Below are positions 1 to 11,728 of a DNA stretch of 64,000 nucleotides, piece after piece. Below the pieces are notes generated by a model that searched no databases, was not told the DNA's origin, and saw nothing but the letters and a program-made list of their open reading frames with translations. Positions within the stretch are counted from its first letter, which is position 1; each line of letters starts with the position of its first letter. Both the position numbers and the translations under genes were made by a program. The DNA is from Henckelia pumila (taxonomy: Eukaryota; Streptophyta; Magnoliopsida; Lamiales; Gesneriaceae), in the NCBI RefSeq assembly GCF_033568475.1, contig NC_133121.1, positions 131,906,375 to 131,970,374 of the forward strand, in the 5' to 3' direction.

Positions 1-1226
1 AAACCGACCCGGACCCAACAGAAACCCTAGAACCCGACACCCTAGCCTCTACTCGGCTGCGGCCGTGAGCAGCAGCCACGGCCTGCTCCGGCCGCCCCTG
101 GCCGGAGCGCCGCCGCCCAGATGTAGCCCACGTCTGGGCGGTCCTGACCTGACCCAGTCCCAGCCCCCATGCAGCCCCACGCACCGAGCCGTGGCCCTCT
201 TCCTCGAAACCCTAGCTGCGCCTCCATCTGCCCTTCCAGCCCTCACCTGTTCGGCCGAGCCCAATCCAGCCCCTAGCCCAGCCATGGCTCGACCCTAAGG
301 ACCCTACCAGACCTAAGAACCATCAGCCAACAGCCCTTGACCGATCCATGCCCAAAAGAACGTGAACATGAAATAAGAATGGGAAAATTCGAACTCCTCA
401 AACCATAACACACTTGTTTTTCTGAAAATGCTTGAAAGAATCCAATGCATACACACACACACCGTTATACACTGATATAATACAAAGAAATAAAGAAGGG
501 ATCATGCCTTTCACCGTAAAAATGAAGAGAAAACGAGCGTGAGACGATTCCGGGACGACGGGGGCGATGACAACCGACTTGGACCTTCAAAAACCGAGGC
601 TATGGTGTTCTTTCTTGTGGGAAGCCGATGAAGATGATGAATGGAGGGGAGGGAGGCGGCTAAGAGGGGTAATCGGTTAAGGGTTTGGGGTAGATTAGGT
701 TAGAGTTTTTATTTTAATAAAAATAGGTTTTTAGGATAATTAAAATACATAAATAAGGGTTTTTAAATTCAAAATATATAACTTAAAACTCTAACTAACA
801 ATTAAAATCTGATAATAAATTTAACAATCCCGAAATACATAATTAAGGGAATTTTAAAAATACTAAAAAGTCAATATTTTGGCTTATTTTGAATAAAAAT
901 GGACTCCTAAAATTATATAAAATTAAATACTAAAAATTTTGAGATAATAAAACTCAAAATAATATTTTAGGGCTCTAAAAAGGCTCATGAAATTAATTGG
1001 CTAGAAAGTTGTCATCTCGTCCGTCCACGGTCCCGTCTACGCGATAAAATAATTAAAATACTAACAATCATAAAATCACTAATTATGGGTTAAATGCTTA
1101 AAAAAAATAAATTAAATCATGCACAAATAATTCACATAATTATTTAACCCATAAATCAAAAATTTAAATAATTAAATATCCTAATTATGCATGCGGATTT
1201 ACGTATTTAAAATACCGGGTGTTACA
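1..1226 (-). repeat. 3' LTR of the gypsy element (partial)
   Basis: This stretch matches 8145-9387 almost base for base. Its right end is TGTTACA, identical to the end of the other LTR at 9381-9387, so on the minus strand the LTR begins TGTAACACCC. The largest difference is about 15 bp present only in the other copy, near 8222-8237. The rest of this LTR lies left of the window. Small reading frames inside it recur in both LTRs and show no coding evidence. Confidence 0.92.
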
Positions 1227-1227
1227 A

Positions 1228-1245
1228 TTCTCCCCCCCCCCTCTT
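1228..1245 (-). other. Polypurine tract of the gypsy element
   Basis: Read on the minus strand this is AAGAG, a run of about eleven G and AGAA, ending one base before the LTR start at 1226. A polypurine tract at this spot primes plus-strand DNA synthesis in LTR retrotransposons. Its position confirms the minus-strand orientation and the LTR border. Confidence 0.88.
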
Positions 1246-1276
1246 AAATTGAATTTCGTCCTCGAAATTAAAGTAC

Positions 1277-2317
1277 TTACCCGAACATCTCCTGGTAGCG
1301 AGTCCTCATGTCTGCCTCGGTCTCCCAAGTAACTTCCTCCTCTGAGTGATTCAGCCACTGGACTCTGACCATCGGTATGACCTGCGTCCTAAGTCTCCGC
1401 TCCTCCCTTGCCAAGATCCGCACTGGCCTCTCCTCATACACTAGATCTGGTGGCAGCTGTAAGGGCTCGAAATCCAACACATGCGACGGGTTGGAGACAT
1501 ATCTCCGAAGCATGGATACATGGAAAACGTTGTGCACTGCCGCTAGCCCTGGAGGTAGAGCTAAACGGTAGGCCAATGTGCCAACTCTCTCCAAGATCTC
1601 GAATGGCCCTATATACCTCGGATTAAGCTTGCCCCTCCGGCCAAAACGCGCTACTCCCTTCATCGGTGACACCTTCAGGAATACGTGATCACCTACAGCG
1701 AACTCCAAATCTCGTCGTCTGGCATCTGCATAACTCTTCTGCCGACTCTGAGCAGTCCTCATCCGATCTCGAATCTGAGTCACAATGTCAGCTGTCTGCT
1801 GCACAATCTCAGGACCCAGTAAAATCCGCTCACCAACCTCATCCCAATGCACAGGAGATCTGCATCTCCTCCCATACAATGCTGCATAAGGAGCCATACC
1901 TATAGACGACTGAAAACTGTTGTTATAGGTAAACTCCACTAATGGCAGTCTAGTCTCCCAAGAGCCCCGAAAATCAATGACACAAGCTCTCAGAAGATCC
2001 TCGAGAACCTGGATCACTCTCTCAGACTGACCATCTGTCTGGGGATGGAATGCTGTGCTGAACAAAAGCCTAATCCCCAATACTGTGTGCAGACTCTTCC
2101 AAAACGCAGATGTGAATCTCGGATCTCTGTCTGACACAATAGACACTGGTATGCCATGCAGTCTAACAATCTCTCTGATGTAAAGCTCTGCATACTGTGT
2201 CAAAGAATAAATAGTCCTCACCGGCAAGAAATGAGCTGACTTGGTGAGTCTATCCACAATCACCCAAATTGTTGTGCAACCTCTGGCACTCCTCGGTAAG
2301 CCAACCACAAAGTCCAT
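1277..2317 (-). pseudogene. Integrase core and chromodomain part of gypsy pol
   Basis: This 346-residue frame carries the integrase catalytic core. Visible pieces are the start MDFVVGLP, the segment VDRLTKSAHF, the second catalytic Asp in SDRDPRF near residue 63, and the Glu in the helix around SERVIQVLEDLL near residue 98. The C-terminal 60 residues, from about YEERPVRILA through WLNHSEEEVTWE to the end, form a chromodomain, which in chromoviruses is thought to steer integration to marked chromatin. The frame is the direct continuation of the upstream pol frame. The two are separated only by a TGA where relatives have a Trp codon, so this methionine is not a real start. Confidence 0.9.
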
Positions 2318-2335
2318 CGTAATATTCTCCCATTT

Positions 2336-3991
2336 TCATTCCGGAATAGGAAGAGGTCTAAGAAGTCCTACTGGACGCTGATGCTCTGCCTTGACTTGCT
2401 GACAAGTCAAGCACTCTGACACCACTCTCCCGATGTCACTCTTCATCCCGGGCCACCAATACAATAGCTGCAAATCTTTGTACATCTTCGTACTTCCGAG
2501 GTGAATGGAGTACGGAGATGTGTGAGCCTCTGCTAAAATCTCAGCTCTCAACTGATCGACGTTCGGTACCCACATCCTACCACGGTACTGAACGATACCA
2601 TCCTCCACTGTATACAAGAGATTACCTCTAGCCTCATCTCTCTGTCTCCACCGCTGCAACTCCTCATCAGTAGACTGTCCCTCCCTAATCCGATCTCGCA
2701 GAACTGGCTGCACCATCAACACTGACAAGCTCGGTGCATGGCCACTCGGATAACACTCCAAGCCAAATCTCTGAATCTCGCTCTGTAGTGATAACTGTAC
2801 GGTCAAACATGATACCACTGACGACTTCCGACTCAAAGCATCGGCCACTACATTAGCTTTACCCGGATGGTAGCTAATGTCACAGTCATAGTCCTTCACC
2901 AACTCCAACCATCTGCGCTGCCTCATGTTCAACTCCTTCTGTGTGAAGAAGTACTTGAGACTCTTGTGGTCTGTGAAAATCTTGCACTTCTCGCCATACA
3001 GATAGTGCCTCCAGATTTTCAAAGCGAAAACCACTGCTGCCAACTCCAAGTCATGCGTCGGATAATTCTGCTCATGAATCTTCAGCTGCCTCGACGCATA
3101 CGCAATAACCTTACCACACTGCATAAGCACTGCACCTAAACCTAGTTTAGACGCGTCGGTGTACACCACTAACTCCTCGTGTGGTACTGTCATCGCTAAC
3201 ACTGGTCCAGTAGTGAGTGCTTCCTTCAGCTGATCGAAGCTCCTCTGACAATCTGAACTCCAGATAAACTTCGCATTCTTCTTGGTCAAGGAAGTCAAGG
3301 GTACTGCAATAGAGGAAAAACCCTTGATGAACTTCCTATAATATCCTGCCAAACCCAAGAAACTGCGAATCTCTAAAGCATTCTTCGGAATACCCCAATT
3401 CTGCACTGCCTCAACCTTCGACTGATCAACTGCAATCCCATCTCTCGAAATAATGTGGCCCAGAAATGCCACCTGCTCAAGCCAAAACTCGCACTTGCTG
3501 AACTTGACATACAACCGATGCTCCCTCAAAGTCTGCAAGGCTGTCTGAAGATGCTGTCTATGCTCCTCGATGCTCCTAGAATAGATCAAGATATCATCAA
3601 TAAAGACTATGATGAACTGATCTAAATACGGCTGAAAGACTCGGTTCATGAGATCCATGAAAACCGCTGGAGCATTGGTCATCCCGAATGGCATCACTAA
3701 GAACTCGTAATTCCTATATCGTGTCCTGAAAGCAGTCTTGGACACATCTGTATCTCTAACACGCAACTGATGATAACCAGATTGCAGATCTATCTTGGAG
3801 AACACTGAAGCTCCCTGCAACTGGTCAAATAAATCCTCTATCCTCGGTAGTGGATACTTGTTCTTCACTGTGACCCTGTTGAGCTCTCGGTAATCGATGC
3901 ACAGTCTCATACTGCCATCCTTCTTCTTCACAAATAACACCGGAGCTCCCCACGGAGAAAAGCTAGGACGAACAAAGCCTTTCTCTAACAC
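2336..3991 (-). pseudogene. Reverse transcriptase, RNase H and integrase zinc-finger part of gypsy pol
   Basis: The 551-residue frame begins in the reverse transcriptase ([23 protein letters not shown]). It has the polymerase active site FIDDILIYS near residues 125-133, then RNase H ([21 protein letters not shown]) and the HHCC zinc finger of integrase (H..H..C..C around residues 485-530). It ends at TGA (2336-2338), where related elements have the Trp codon of PIPEWKWE, so this looks like a point nonsense mutation. At the 5' end the frame is offset by one base from the protease frame: one base seems to be missing near 3988-3990. Both lesions would block a full polyprotein. Confidence 0.9.
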
Positions 3992-4649
3992 TCCTGAATC
4001 TGCTCCTTCAACTCTTTCATCTCGGTAGGAGCAAGTCTGTACGGTGCCTTAGAGATAGGCACGATGTCTGGCACTAAGTCAATGCTGAACTCCACATCTC
4101 TCACTGGTGGAATTCCTGCAACATCCTCCGGAAAGACATCCGAAAAGTCACGAACCACCTCTATCTCTGATAATGATCTGCTAGATGGCTCTGAAGTCGT
4201 GACAATACTCGCTAGAAACCCCTGGCAACCCCGTCTCAACAACTTCCTCGCCTGAATAAGAGATATCACCTGAGGAATATCATTGCTCTGAGATGCATGA
4301 AAAGTGAACGGGTCGCCTACTGTATGTCTCACTGACACTGATCTCCGACGAAAATCAATCGAAGCTCCATTGACTGTCAACCAGTCCATGCCCAAAATCA
4401 AATCGAATCCACTCAATGGCAAAACCACCACATCTGCTCGAATGGAGTGTCCCTGCAGCTCCAACTCCAGTCCTCGAATAACCTTCGAGGTAGAAATAAT
4501 CTGCCCTGACGGCATAGTAACATCATACCCACTGTCACTACTCTCAGGTGTGATGCCTACCCGCCTGATAAACTCCAGGGAGATAAACGAATGCGTAGCC
4601 CCTGAATCTAGCAACGCAAACGTAGAGTTGCCTCCAACTAGAATTCTCC
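3985..4649 (-). pseudogene. Aspartic protease and linker part of gypsy pol
   Basis: The retroviral-type aspartic protease motif LDSGATHSF lies at the N-terminal end of this frame, near 4614-4588. A second flap/core segment, GFDLILGMDWL, follows about 65 residues later. The C-terminal part ([19 protein letters not shown]) is the usual lead into reverse transcriptase. The frame then reads C-stop, while the reverse transcriptase continues one base out of register, so a single-base deletion is the simplest explanation. The frame has no convincing own start. Its 5' boundary at 4649 is where a predicted intron acceptor would join it to gag. Confidence 0.85.
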
Positions 4650-4852
4650 CTGCACGCAGAAAATTCCCAACAGTTTCATACCACTACTAAATTTTCCCCA
4701 ACGAGTCACTACTAATTCTTAATTCTAATTACAAGTAAAACATGCTTCCTATTCTAACATGCTGTTAAATAACCCAAATAACAATAATTCCAAATTAAAG
4801 ACTAAATTTTTAACCAAAGGAAAGTTATTAAAATGCTAGGGATAAGATATAC
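4650..4852 (-). other. Candidate spliceosomal intron between gag and protease of the gypsy element
   Basis: On the minus strand this 203-nt stretch starts ACCG/GTATAT and ends TGCGTGCAG/GGAG, so it has GT and AG ends. It is much more AT-rich than the coding sequence on both sides. Unspliced, gag stops five codons after the border (TAG at 4836-4838) and the protease is in another frame. The length is not a multiple of three, so removing exactly these bases both deletes the stop codons and brings gag and protease into one frame. I see no clear plant branch-point consensus. The alternative is an AT-rich insertion, but I see no duplicated target bases that would mark one. Confidence 0.6.
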
Positions 4853-6542
4853 CGGTGATCAAGGAGGTGTCTGGATCTATATCCTCGGCCTGCATCACAA
4901 ACACCCTACCAGCGGTGTTCTTCTTCCTCGGGCAGTTAGCTATCTGATGCCCTGGCTCCCTACAGTGGTAGCAAACTCCTGCTCCCAATAGACAAGGTCC
5001 CGAATGCATCTTCTGGCACTTTGGGCAAGTAGGATAAGCTATGGCATTAGGGGCCCCGCCCCTCTGCTGCTGCGGCCTCTGCTGTTGTGGCCTCTGCTGC
5101 TGATTCGGGCCCTTAGCCGGCCCTGTATACTGCTTCTTCGCAGGAAGCTGCGAAGATGGTCGCTGATACCCAGCCTGAAACTGCCTCTTCCCTTGCTGCT
5201 CTCTCTGAATCTCTCTCCGACCCTCCTCGAAACGCAAGGCTCTACTGACTGCAGACTCATAAGTAAGGACGTCTGCCATGCGAACATCATGCTTGATATC
5301 CGCCTTCAAACCCTCCACAAACTGCCTCAACTTCTCTGGTGGACTATCTGAAATCAGAGGCACAAAGTGACAGCCCCTCTCGAACTGTCTCACATACTCA
5401 ACCACTGTCTTGTCCCCCTGACGGAGACTCATAAACTCACGGATCATGCGACTGCGCACATCCTCAGTGAAGTACTTGGCGTAGAAGATACGCCTAAACT
5501 CTGCCCATGTCAGTGTAGGAAGGTGAACTCCCCTGGCAGCACCCTCCCACCAAAGCGCTGCGTCACCCCTCAGCATGTACGTCGCACAGTTCACCCTGTC
5601 GGTGTCTGTGATTCCCATATAAGAAAAGATGGACTCCAGAGAGCGAATCCATCCCTCCGCCACCAAAGGATCGGTGGTACCCACAAACTCCTTGGGTCCC
5701 TTCTTCTGGAACCTCTCAGCAACGTCCTCCTCATGGGACAACCTAGGGCGAGTAGCCTGATGCTCTAACAACTAGACTTGTCAAATTGGGCTAGGCCCGT
5801 CGGGCCGGCCCACCCCGCCATGGAAATGGGTTGGGTTGGGTTGGCCAAATCTCAGCCCGTTTGGAGGCGGGTCAAACGGGCTGAGCCCGCGCGGGCTGCG
5901 GGTTAGGGCGGGCTGGCCCGCCGCGGGTTGGGCTGGCCCGCCAAATATTTTTTTATTTTTTTTTTGCAAAATTGTATTTTTTTAAGTGTTTTTTATACAT
6001 ATTTTTTAGTTTTATTGAACTTATTTTGAATGAATTTTGATGATAATAAACTATGTAGTATTTTTAAATTTTTTTCATATTTTTTTTTACTAATTAATTT
6101 TATATATTATTAAATTTTAATAGTAATACTTTTTAATATTGATTAAACTATTTGATTAAATTTTATTTTTCATTTTCTTACCATTTCAAGTGTTTTTAAT
6201 TTTTTTTTTAAATTTAAAAATTAACATTTATTTTATAAAAAAAATTAATAAAAAATTAGGCGGGCCGGCCCGCCCAACCCGCGACCCAAGGCGGGTTGGG
6301 TTGGGCTGAGCATTTGGAGGCCCGCCCAAATGGTGGGCCGGCCCACCCCGCCCCGCCTAAAGGCGGGTTGAGGCGGGTTGCGGGCCGGCCCGCCCCGCGG
6401 CCCGTTTTGACATGTATACTAACAACGTAGTAATCCCTGCCATCATATTCGCATTGGCCTGCTCCAATGATGCTAGAGGGTTCTGCGGAGGTGGAGGTGG
6501 AGGTGGAGATCCCCCACGTCTGTTCATCGGTCTAAGAGGCAT
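4836..6542 (-). pseudogene. Gag of the gypsy element, split by a hAT insertion
   Basis: The main part (5771-4836) encodes about 311 residues. It has the retrotransposon Gag capsid-like domain in roughly the first 170 (segments WIRSLESIFSYM, GDAALWWEGAAR, EYVRQFERGC), a Gln/Pro/Arg-rich linker, and a CCHC zinc knuckle with spacing C-x2-C-x4-H-x4-C near residue 270 for RNA binding. The N-terminal 38 or so residues lie at 6542-6427, starting MPLRPMNRRGG with a run of seven prolines; an upstream ATG at 6557 in the same frame is also possible. The two parts are separated by a 646-bp hAT-type element plus an 8-bp duplication. The frame matches across the gap if one copy of the duplication is counted, so gag was open before the insertion. 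Confidence 0.88.
5773..6418. mobile_element. Non-autonomous hAT element inserted in gag
   Basis: The 646-bp element has matching ends: TAGACTTGTCAAATTGGGC on the left and, read inward from the right, TATACATGTCAAAACGGGC. It is flanked by a perfect 8-bp direct repeat CTAACAAC (5765-5772 and 6419-6426), the target-site length of hAT transposases. The outer 100-150 bp are packed with GGCCGGCCC and CGGGTTGGGC motifs in both orientations, so each end can fold. The middle is extremely AT-rich and has no reading frame, so mobility must depend on a transposase made elsewhere. Confidence 0.9.
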
Positions 6543-6710
6543 TCTGCACCACCACATATTTTTTTACGTAAATCGCCATGCATAACTAAGTTGTTTAAAA
6601 GTAATGCTAACTTAAATCCAAAGAATTAAATCATACTATAAACACTTAAAACTTACAGACCGGTAGCATGGATTTCTGAGCTCGCATAGCAGTAATGACC
6701 CCTCCAAGGA

Positions 6711-6728
6711 CCGTGTTTTGATACCAAC
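6711..6728 (-). other. Primer binding site of the gypsy element
   Basis: Directly inside the 5' LTR border at 6729 the minus strand reads GTTGGTATCAAAACACGG. The core TGGTATCA matches the 3' end of plant initiator methionine tRNA, the usual minus-strand primer for this group. The match weakens after eight bases. The segment 6558-6710 between it and gag is untranslated leader. Confidence 0.8.
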
Positions 6729-9387
6729 TGAAACGACTCTAACTCTATAATTATTAAATAAATAAATATGCGGAAATTTTTTTTTTTATACTTACTAAAT
6801 AAAAGTTGTACATATATGCCCATACATATATGCACAGAATAAAAAGATTTAAAAATAAATAAATAAATAAATACTCAAATAAAATGCATTCTTTAATAAA
6901 ATAAATATCTGAGTCTACATTTAACTAAAATACTGCCATGAGGAAATAATTAAAAACGGCATGCACTAAAAATATTTTAAAAGTAACATTCCAAAACCCA
7001 ACCACTGAAAAATACTTAAATAAATGTAACATGCTGACATAAATAAAACATGCAATGTGACACAGACAACTATCACGGTCACGGGGTCACTGCATGTCCG
7101 CTCATACATCCTCGCCTCCGGTGGGTACAACCTCATCCTCAACGTACTCACCTGCATCATATCAGTGTAGTGAGCCTAGAGGCCCAACATGCTAACATAA
7201 CAAGGGTTTAAAATAATTTAAAACAATTAAATACTAATACATACATATACATGAATGAGCATGCTTGTAAATATCATAACATAATATAACATAACTTAAC
7301 TTAAATAACATAGTACATAAACATTGTTGAGCAATTAATTTTCTAACATCGCATGGTTGTATCCGTAGTGTAACCTTAAATCATACATTAAATACTGATC
7401 AGCGTGGAAACCAACGTACGTGGCGGTGACGAATCACCTCTTAAATTGGCAGTAAACTGCCCTTCAATAGTTCACATATGGGGACGAATCCCCCTTAAAT
7501 TGTCACACTACTTCAACTTCCAACATAAAATATTTTATTATTGCTCAACCTTAAACATTTAATTATGCATAAAATTATTTCATGAATGCATGCACTTAAA
7601 TAAAATGTGTGTCCTTCATATATATTTAATTTAAATTTCTTACTAACATATAAATATTAAAATAACTTCAATGCATAAAAATAATTAAATATATAATCAG
7701 GACACATGCAATTTTCTCATGGATGATCCTGGACTGCTGGCCCTAACACTCAAGCCCATTTACTTAAATCTGGTCCATTAACACTGAGACTGGCCCAATA
7801 ACACTGAGACTGGCCCAATAACATACTTAAGCCCAATAAAAATTATTCTAAGCCCAATAAAGCATTCTAGGCCCAAAAAACAACTTAAACTGGCCCAATG
7901 GGCCCAAAAGCCCAAAGACTGGCCCAATAACTTTTATGGGCTCAAAAGCCCATAAAATTAATGGACTAACTTAATTAAAATTTTAAAAGCCCAAATAAAA
8001 TTATTTGGGAGTCCAAATAATTTTATTTCAAATTAATTGACCCAAAAATCCATTAATTCATAAAATATTTTAAAAATAAAAAGACTCGAGCCCGGCCCAC
8101 CGAACCCGGACCCGGACCAACTTAACCCGACCCACTACCCTACTGACCCGACCCGGACCCAACAGAAACCCTAGAACCCGACACCCTAGCCTCTACTCGG
8201 CTGCGGCCGTGAGCAGCAGCCACTCCGTGGCTGCTGCCGGCCTGCTCCGGCCGCCCCTGGCCGGAGCGCCGCCGCCCAGACGTAGCCCACGTCTGGGCGG
8301 TCCTGACCTGACCCAGCCCCAGCCCCCATGCAGCCCCACGCACCGAGCCGTGGCCCTCTTCCTCGAAACCTTAGCTGCGCCTCCATCTGCCCTTCCAGCC
8401 CTCACCTGTTCGGCCGAGCCCAATCCAGCCCCTAGCCCAGCTATGGCTCGACCCTAAGGACCCTACCAGACCTAAGAACCATCAGCCAACAGCCCTTGAC
8501 CGATCCATGCCCAAAAGAACGTGAACATGAAATAAGAATGGGAAAATTCGAACTCCTCAAACCATAACACACTTGTTTTTCTAAAAATTCTTGAAAGAAT
8601 CCAATGCATACACACACACACCGTTATACACTGATATAATACAAAGAAATAAAGAAGGGATCATGCCTTTCACCGTAAAAACGAAGAGAAAACGAGCGTG
8701 AGACGATTCCGGGACGACGGGGGCGATGACAACCGACTTGGACCTTCAAAAACCGAGGCTATGGTGTTCTTTCTTGTGGGAAGCCGATGAAGATGATGAA
8801 TGGAGGGGAGGGAGGCGGCTAAGAGGGGTAATCGGTTAAGGGTTTGGGGTAGATTAGGTTAGAGTTTTTATTTTAATAAAAATAGGTTTTTAGGATAATT
8901 AAAAATACATAAATAAGGGTTTTTAAATTCAAAATATATAACTTAAAACTCTAACTAACAATTAAAATCTGATAATAAATTTAACAATCCCGAAATACAT
9001 AATTAAGGGAATTTTAAAAATACTAAAAAGTCAATATTTTGGCTTATTTTGAATAAAAATGGACTCCTAAAATTATATAAAATTAAATACTAAAAATTTT
9101 GAGATAATAAAACTCAAAATAATATTTTAGGGCTCTAAAAAGGCTCATGAAATTAATTGGCTAGAAAGTTGTCATCTCGTCCGTCCACGGTCCCGTCTAC
9201 GCGATAAAATAATTAAAATACTAACAATCATAAAATCACTAATTATGAGTTAAATGCTTAAAAAAAAATAAATTAAATCATGCACAAATAATTCACATAA
9301 TTATTTAACCCATAAATCTAAAATTTAAATAATTAAATATCCTAATTATGCATGCGGATTTACGTATTTAAAATACCGGGTGTTACA
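6729..9387 (-). repeat. 5' LTR of the gypsy element
   Basis: The LTR is about 2.66 kb and runs from TGAAACGACT at 6729 to TGTTACA at 9387 on the plus strand, giving TG...CA ends. The right 1.24 kb is repeated at 1-1226. Visible substructure is a short tandem repeat of ACACTGAGACTGGCCCAATA near 7775-7825 with many GGCCCAA motifs around it, and a GC-rich block of GACCCG/CCGGACC repeats at 8085-8330. The transcription start cannot be located with confidence. No reading frame in it is conserved beyond the duplication itself. Confidence 0.9.
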
Positions 9388-10835
9388 CCCGATGTCTTTC
9401 TAACTTTGAACAATCATCGTGATGATTTATGATATAATGCTTTATAAGTATCTTCATACCGATATATATGCCACACCTAAGCTCGTCGTCTACAAAACCT
9501 ATTGTTCAATAACGCTTTCCATGAGACTTCCCATGTGTTTAAAGTTCTTAGGTTTTGTTTGTACATGTACTTTAATAATGTTTTTTTATGGTTTTATAAG
9601 TAAAAAAACTTGAAATATGTACCAACTCAGGCTACATGATCAATCTCAGGCTACATGGATTCTTCAAACTCCGAGTCCAAGACAACTCCCTCCATAACAT
9701 AGACCAAAGCGTTGCTATATTATTTTCCCATGCTCAAATCCACCAGCTCCGATGCCACTCTGCTTATAAATACTGTTTGATTCGAATCCTTGGTGCAGTG
9801 TTTTACTGTTGTAAGACATTTAATTAAGTTATATTTGGATATGTATTTCTAAAATGTTTTAATAAAAGTATTTTTTTAAAAAAATTTATAAAATATTTTA
9901 AAAGTTGTTTTAAAAATAAATATAATTGAACAATATCTTTTCAATTTCATTATGTCCTTAGTAAACAACCTAGAAATATTTTTATTTTATATTCAAGTTA
10001 TGAACAAACATAAAATGATAAAAAAAATTAGTTATAACTTATAATAATTGTTTTATAAGTAGATGCATATTGATTTATATTCTCTGAAGCTCTTGTAAAT
10101 AAGCTGATAGGATTGTTTGATGTCTCATGTCTACTGATTCATGAATCAGTAAAGCTACTGTTTCTCCATTGTGAGTTCAGTAGAGTGACCAACTTAACTC
10201 TGGATTTTCTCGGTGGATGTTAATTGATCAACATATGTGTTTGTGCGAAATTAGACCAACTAACAAGTTAAATTGGTTAATGGCTTGCTGATCTGTGAGT
10301 GAGTGAGTGAGTGAGTGTATTCTACATTTCTAATGAAATGTAAGTAGCTCGAAAATTTGTTTCGGGATGTTGTCACACTTTCTTATGTTATCAGAAGGTA
10401 TCATTCTAGAAGAATTTGAATATTACAACCAATCTGCAACACCCCACCTCGGATAGGACTTAATTACTGCCTACAACTGAGACTCCTAGACTCAATTCAA
10501 GAACTCAGTCCTAGACTGATTCTATTATAGAGGTTTTCAGCTGGTATATAACAACTCAATGTTTATACAGCTCAATGTTGGACACAATATGATCCAAACT
10601 TATCTGATATGTTTATTGTGTATGATTGTCTTTTTCGGATCTTGATGTATAAAGATTTTTTGAACTCCACTATTGAATATAGTTTTATTTGTTCGAGCTG
10701 GATGCCTCATTTTCTCGATCTCTATAGTTCCTATTTATAGGAGAAAGAAAATGATCATCTTTTTTCAAATGCATCCATTGGATTGTGGCTGTTTTCTTGT
10801 ATTTTTATGTTGACGTTCTGATAAATAGTACACTA
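9388..10835. other. Intergenic DNA right of the gypsy element
   Basis: No gene is visible. There is a short direct repeat of ATCTCAGGCTACATG around 9628-9655 and a GTGA tandem repeat at about 10292-10318. On the minus strand a TATA-like CCTATAAATAGGAAC lies near 10730-10745, in sequence that resembles a retroelement leader. That could be a degraded solo LTR, but no borders were found. Confidence 0.5.
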
Positions 10836-11077
10836 TGGCATGGTTTGGTTTGATGTATTATTAATCTATGCATAACTTATTCCAATTAATTTCGCCTTAT
10901 TTTCGTCATATTATTTATCTATTTATTAATTAATAATTTTACATCAATTACATCAAATAAATTATAATCTATCCATAAAATCAAATTATGTATTAACTAT
11001 TTTTTCTTATTTATTTTTAATACATTATATTACTTATCTATGGATTATTTATCCTATCACTCAAACCAAACAGTGCC
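10836..11077. mobile_element. MITE with TGGTTTGGTTTGA-type inverted ends
   Basis: The left end TGGCATGGTTTGGTTTGATG and the reverse complement of the right end, GGCACTGTTTGGTTTGAGTG, are imperfect inverted repeats. Both ends are flanked by TA. The 242-bp interior is AT-rich with no reading frame. TA flanks and small size suggest a Stowaway- or Harbinger-type MITE; the superfamily is uncertain. Confidence 0.65.
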
Positions 11078-11619
11078 TATAATTAATGCGGCATCACAGT
11101 GTAAGTGTATCAGTGTATGAGAGATCTTGTCCAGAGGTTATTGGCTTTGATCGGTAGCCTGGTGACTGTTGAGCTTCTACTGGATTGGTCTGTTCTATTG
11201 ATTTCAATCTGTTATAGTTCTGCTGATTAGCTTCCACTACTGGTTTGCTCTGTTTTGCTTTGAATTGTTGAAGTACTGCAAAGTTTTTTTTCAAACACCG
11301 AAACTTTGATACTTGACATCCTAACATAAGCACAACATAATAATCGATGATTTTTTTTTTCTAACAGCTGGTGTCATTCTAACTTTTTATCAGAGTTGAT
11401 TTTTTTTTATCTTAAATCATATATCTATCTATTTGTACTATAAAAGAATGAATGGAGGACAAATTTTTTGCATTGTGTATTTACTACATTGCTCAAAGGA
11501 TATGAATGATTGATATTAATTGCATGGGAATCAGTGAAAAAATAATGTAAAATTTAGGGTCAAATTTGGGATGTAAAATTTATAAAAATCAATGTGTTGT
11601 CCATTCATTTAATTGATGC

Positions 11620-11728
<109 letters not shown>

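Larger units (their letters stand above)
1..9387 (-). mobile_element. Ty3/gypsy chromovirus-type LTR retrotransposon, left-truncated by window
   Basis: On the minus strand the order is 5' LTR (6729-9387), primer binding site, gag, protease, reverse transcriptase, RNase H, integrase with chromodomain, polypurine tract and 3' LTR (1-1226, running off the left edge). This domain order, the C-terminal chromodomain and the LTR of about 2.66 kb fit the Tekay/Del group of plant chromoviruses; lineage is inferred from memory of the family. The LTR parts that can be compared differ by about ten substitutions and a few small indels, the largest about 15 bp, so the insertion is recent. The copy is probably not autonomous now: gag holds a hAT insertion and pol has a one-base frameshift near 3988 and an in-frame TGA near 2336. 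The target-site duplication cannot be checked because the left flank is missing. Confidence 0.93.

Noticed and set aside
65..298. Pro/Ala-rich frames in both LTRs (also at 8209-8457 and on the other strand).
   Set aside because: They lie in the GC-rich part of the LTR, and all frames there are open by composition. The 15-bp difference between the LTRs shifts the context without sign of selection.
5004..5351. Leu-rich plus-strand frame of 115 residues, looking like a membrane protein.
   Set aside because: It is the complement of the Gln/Arg-rich linker of Gag; the Gag frame has clear domain matches.
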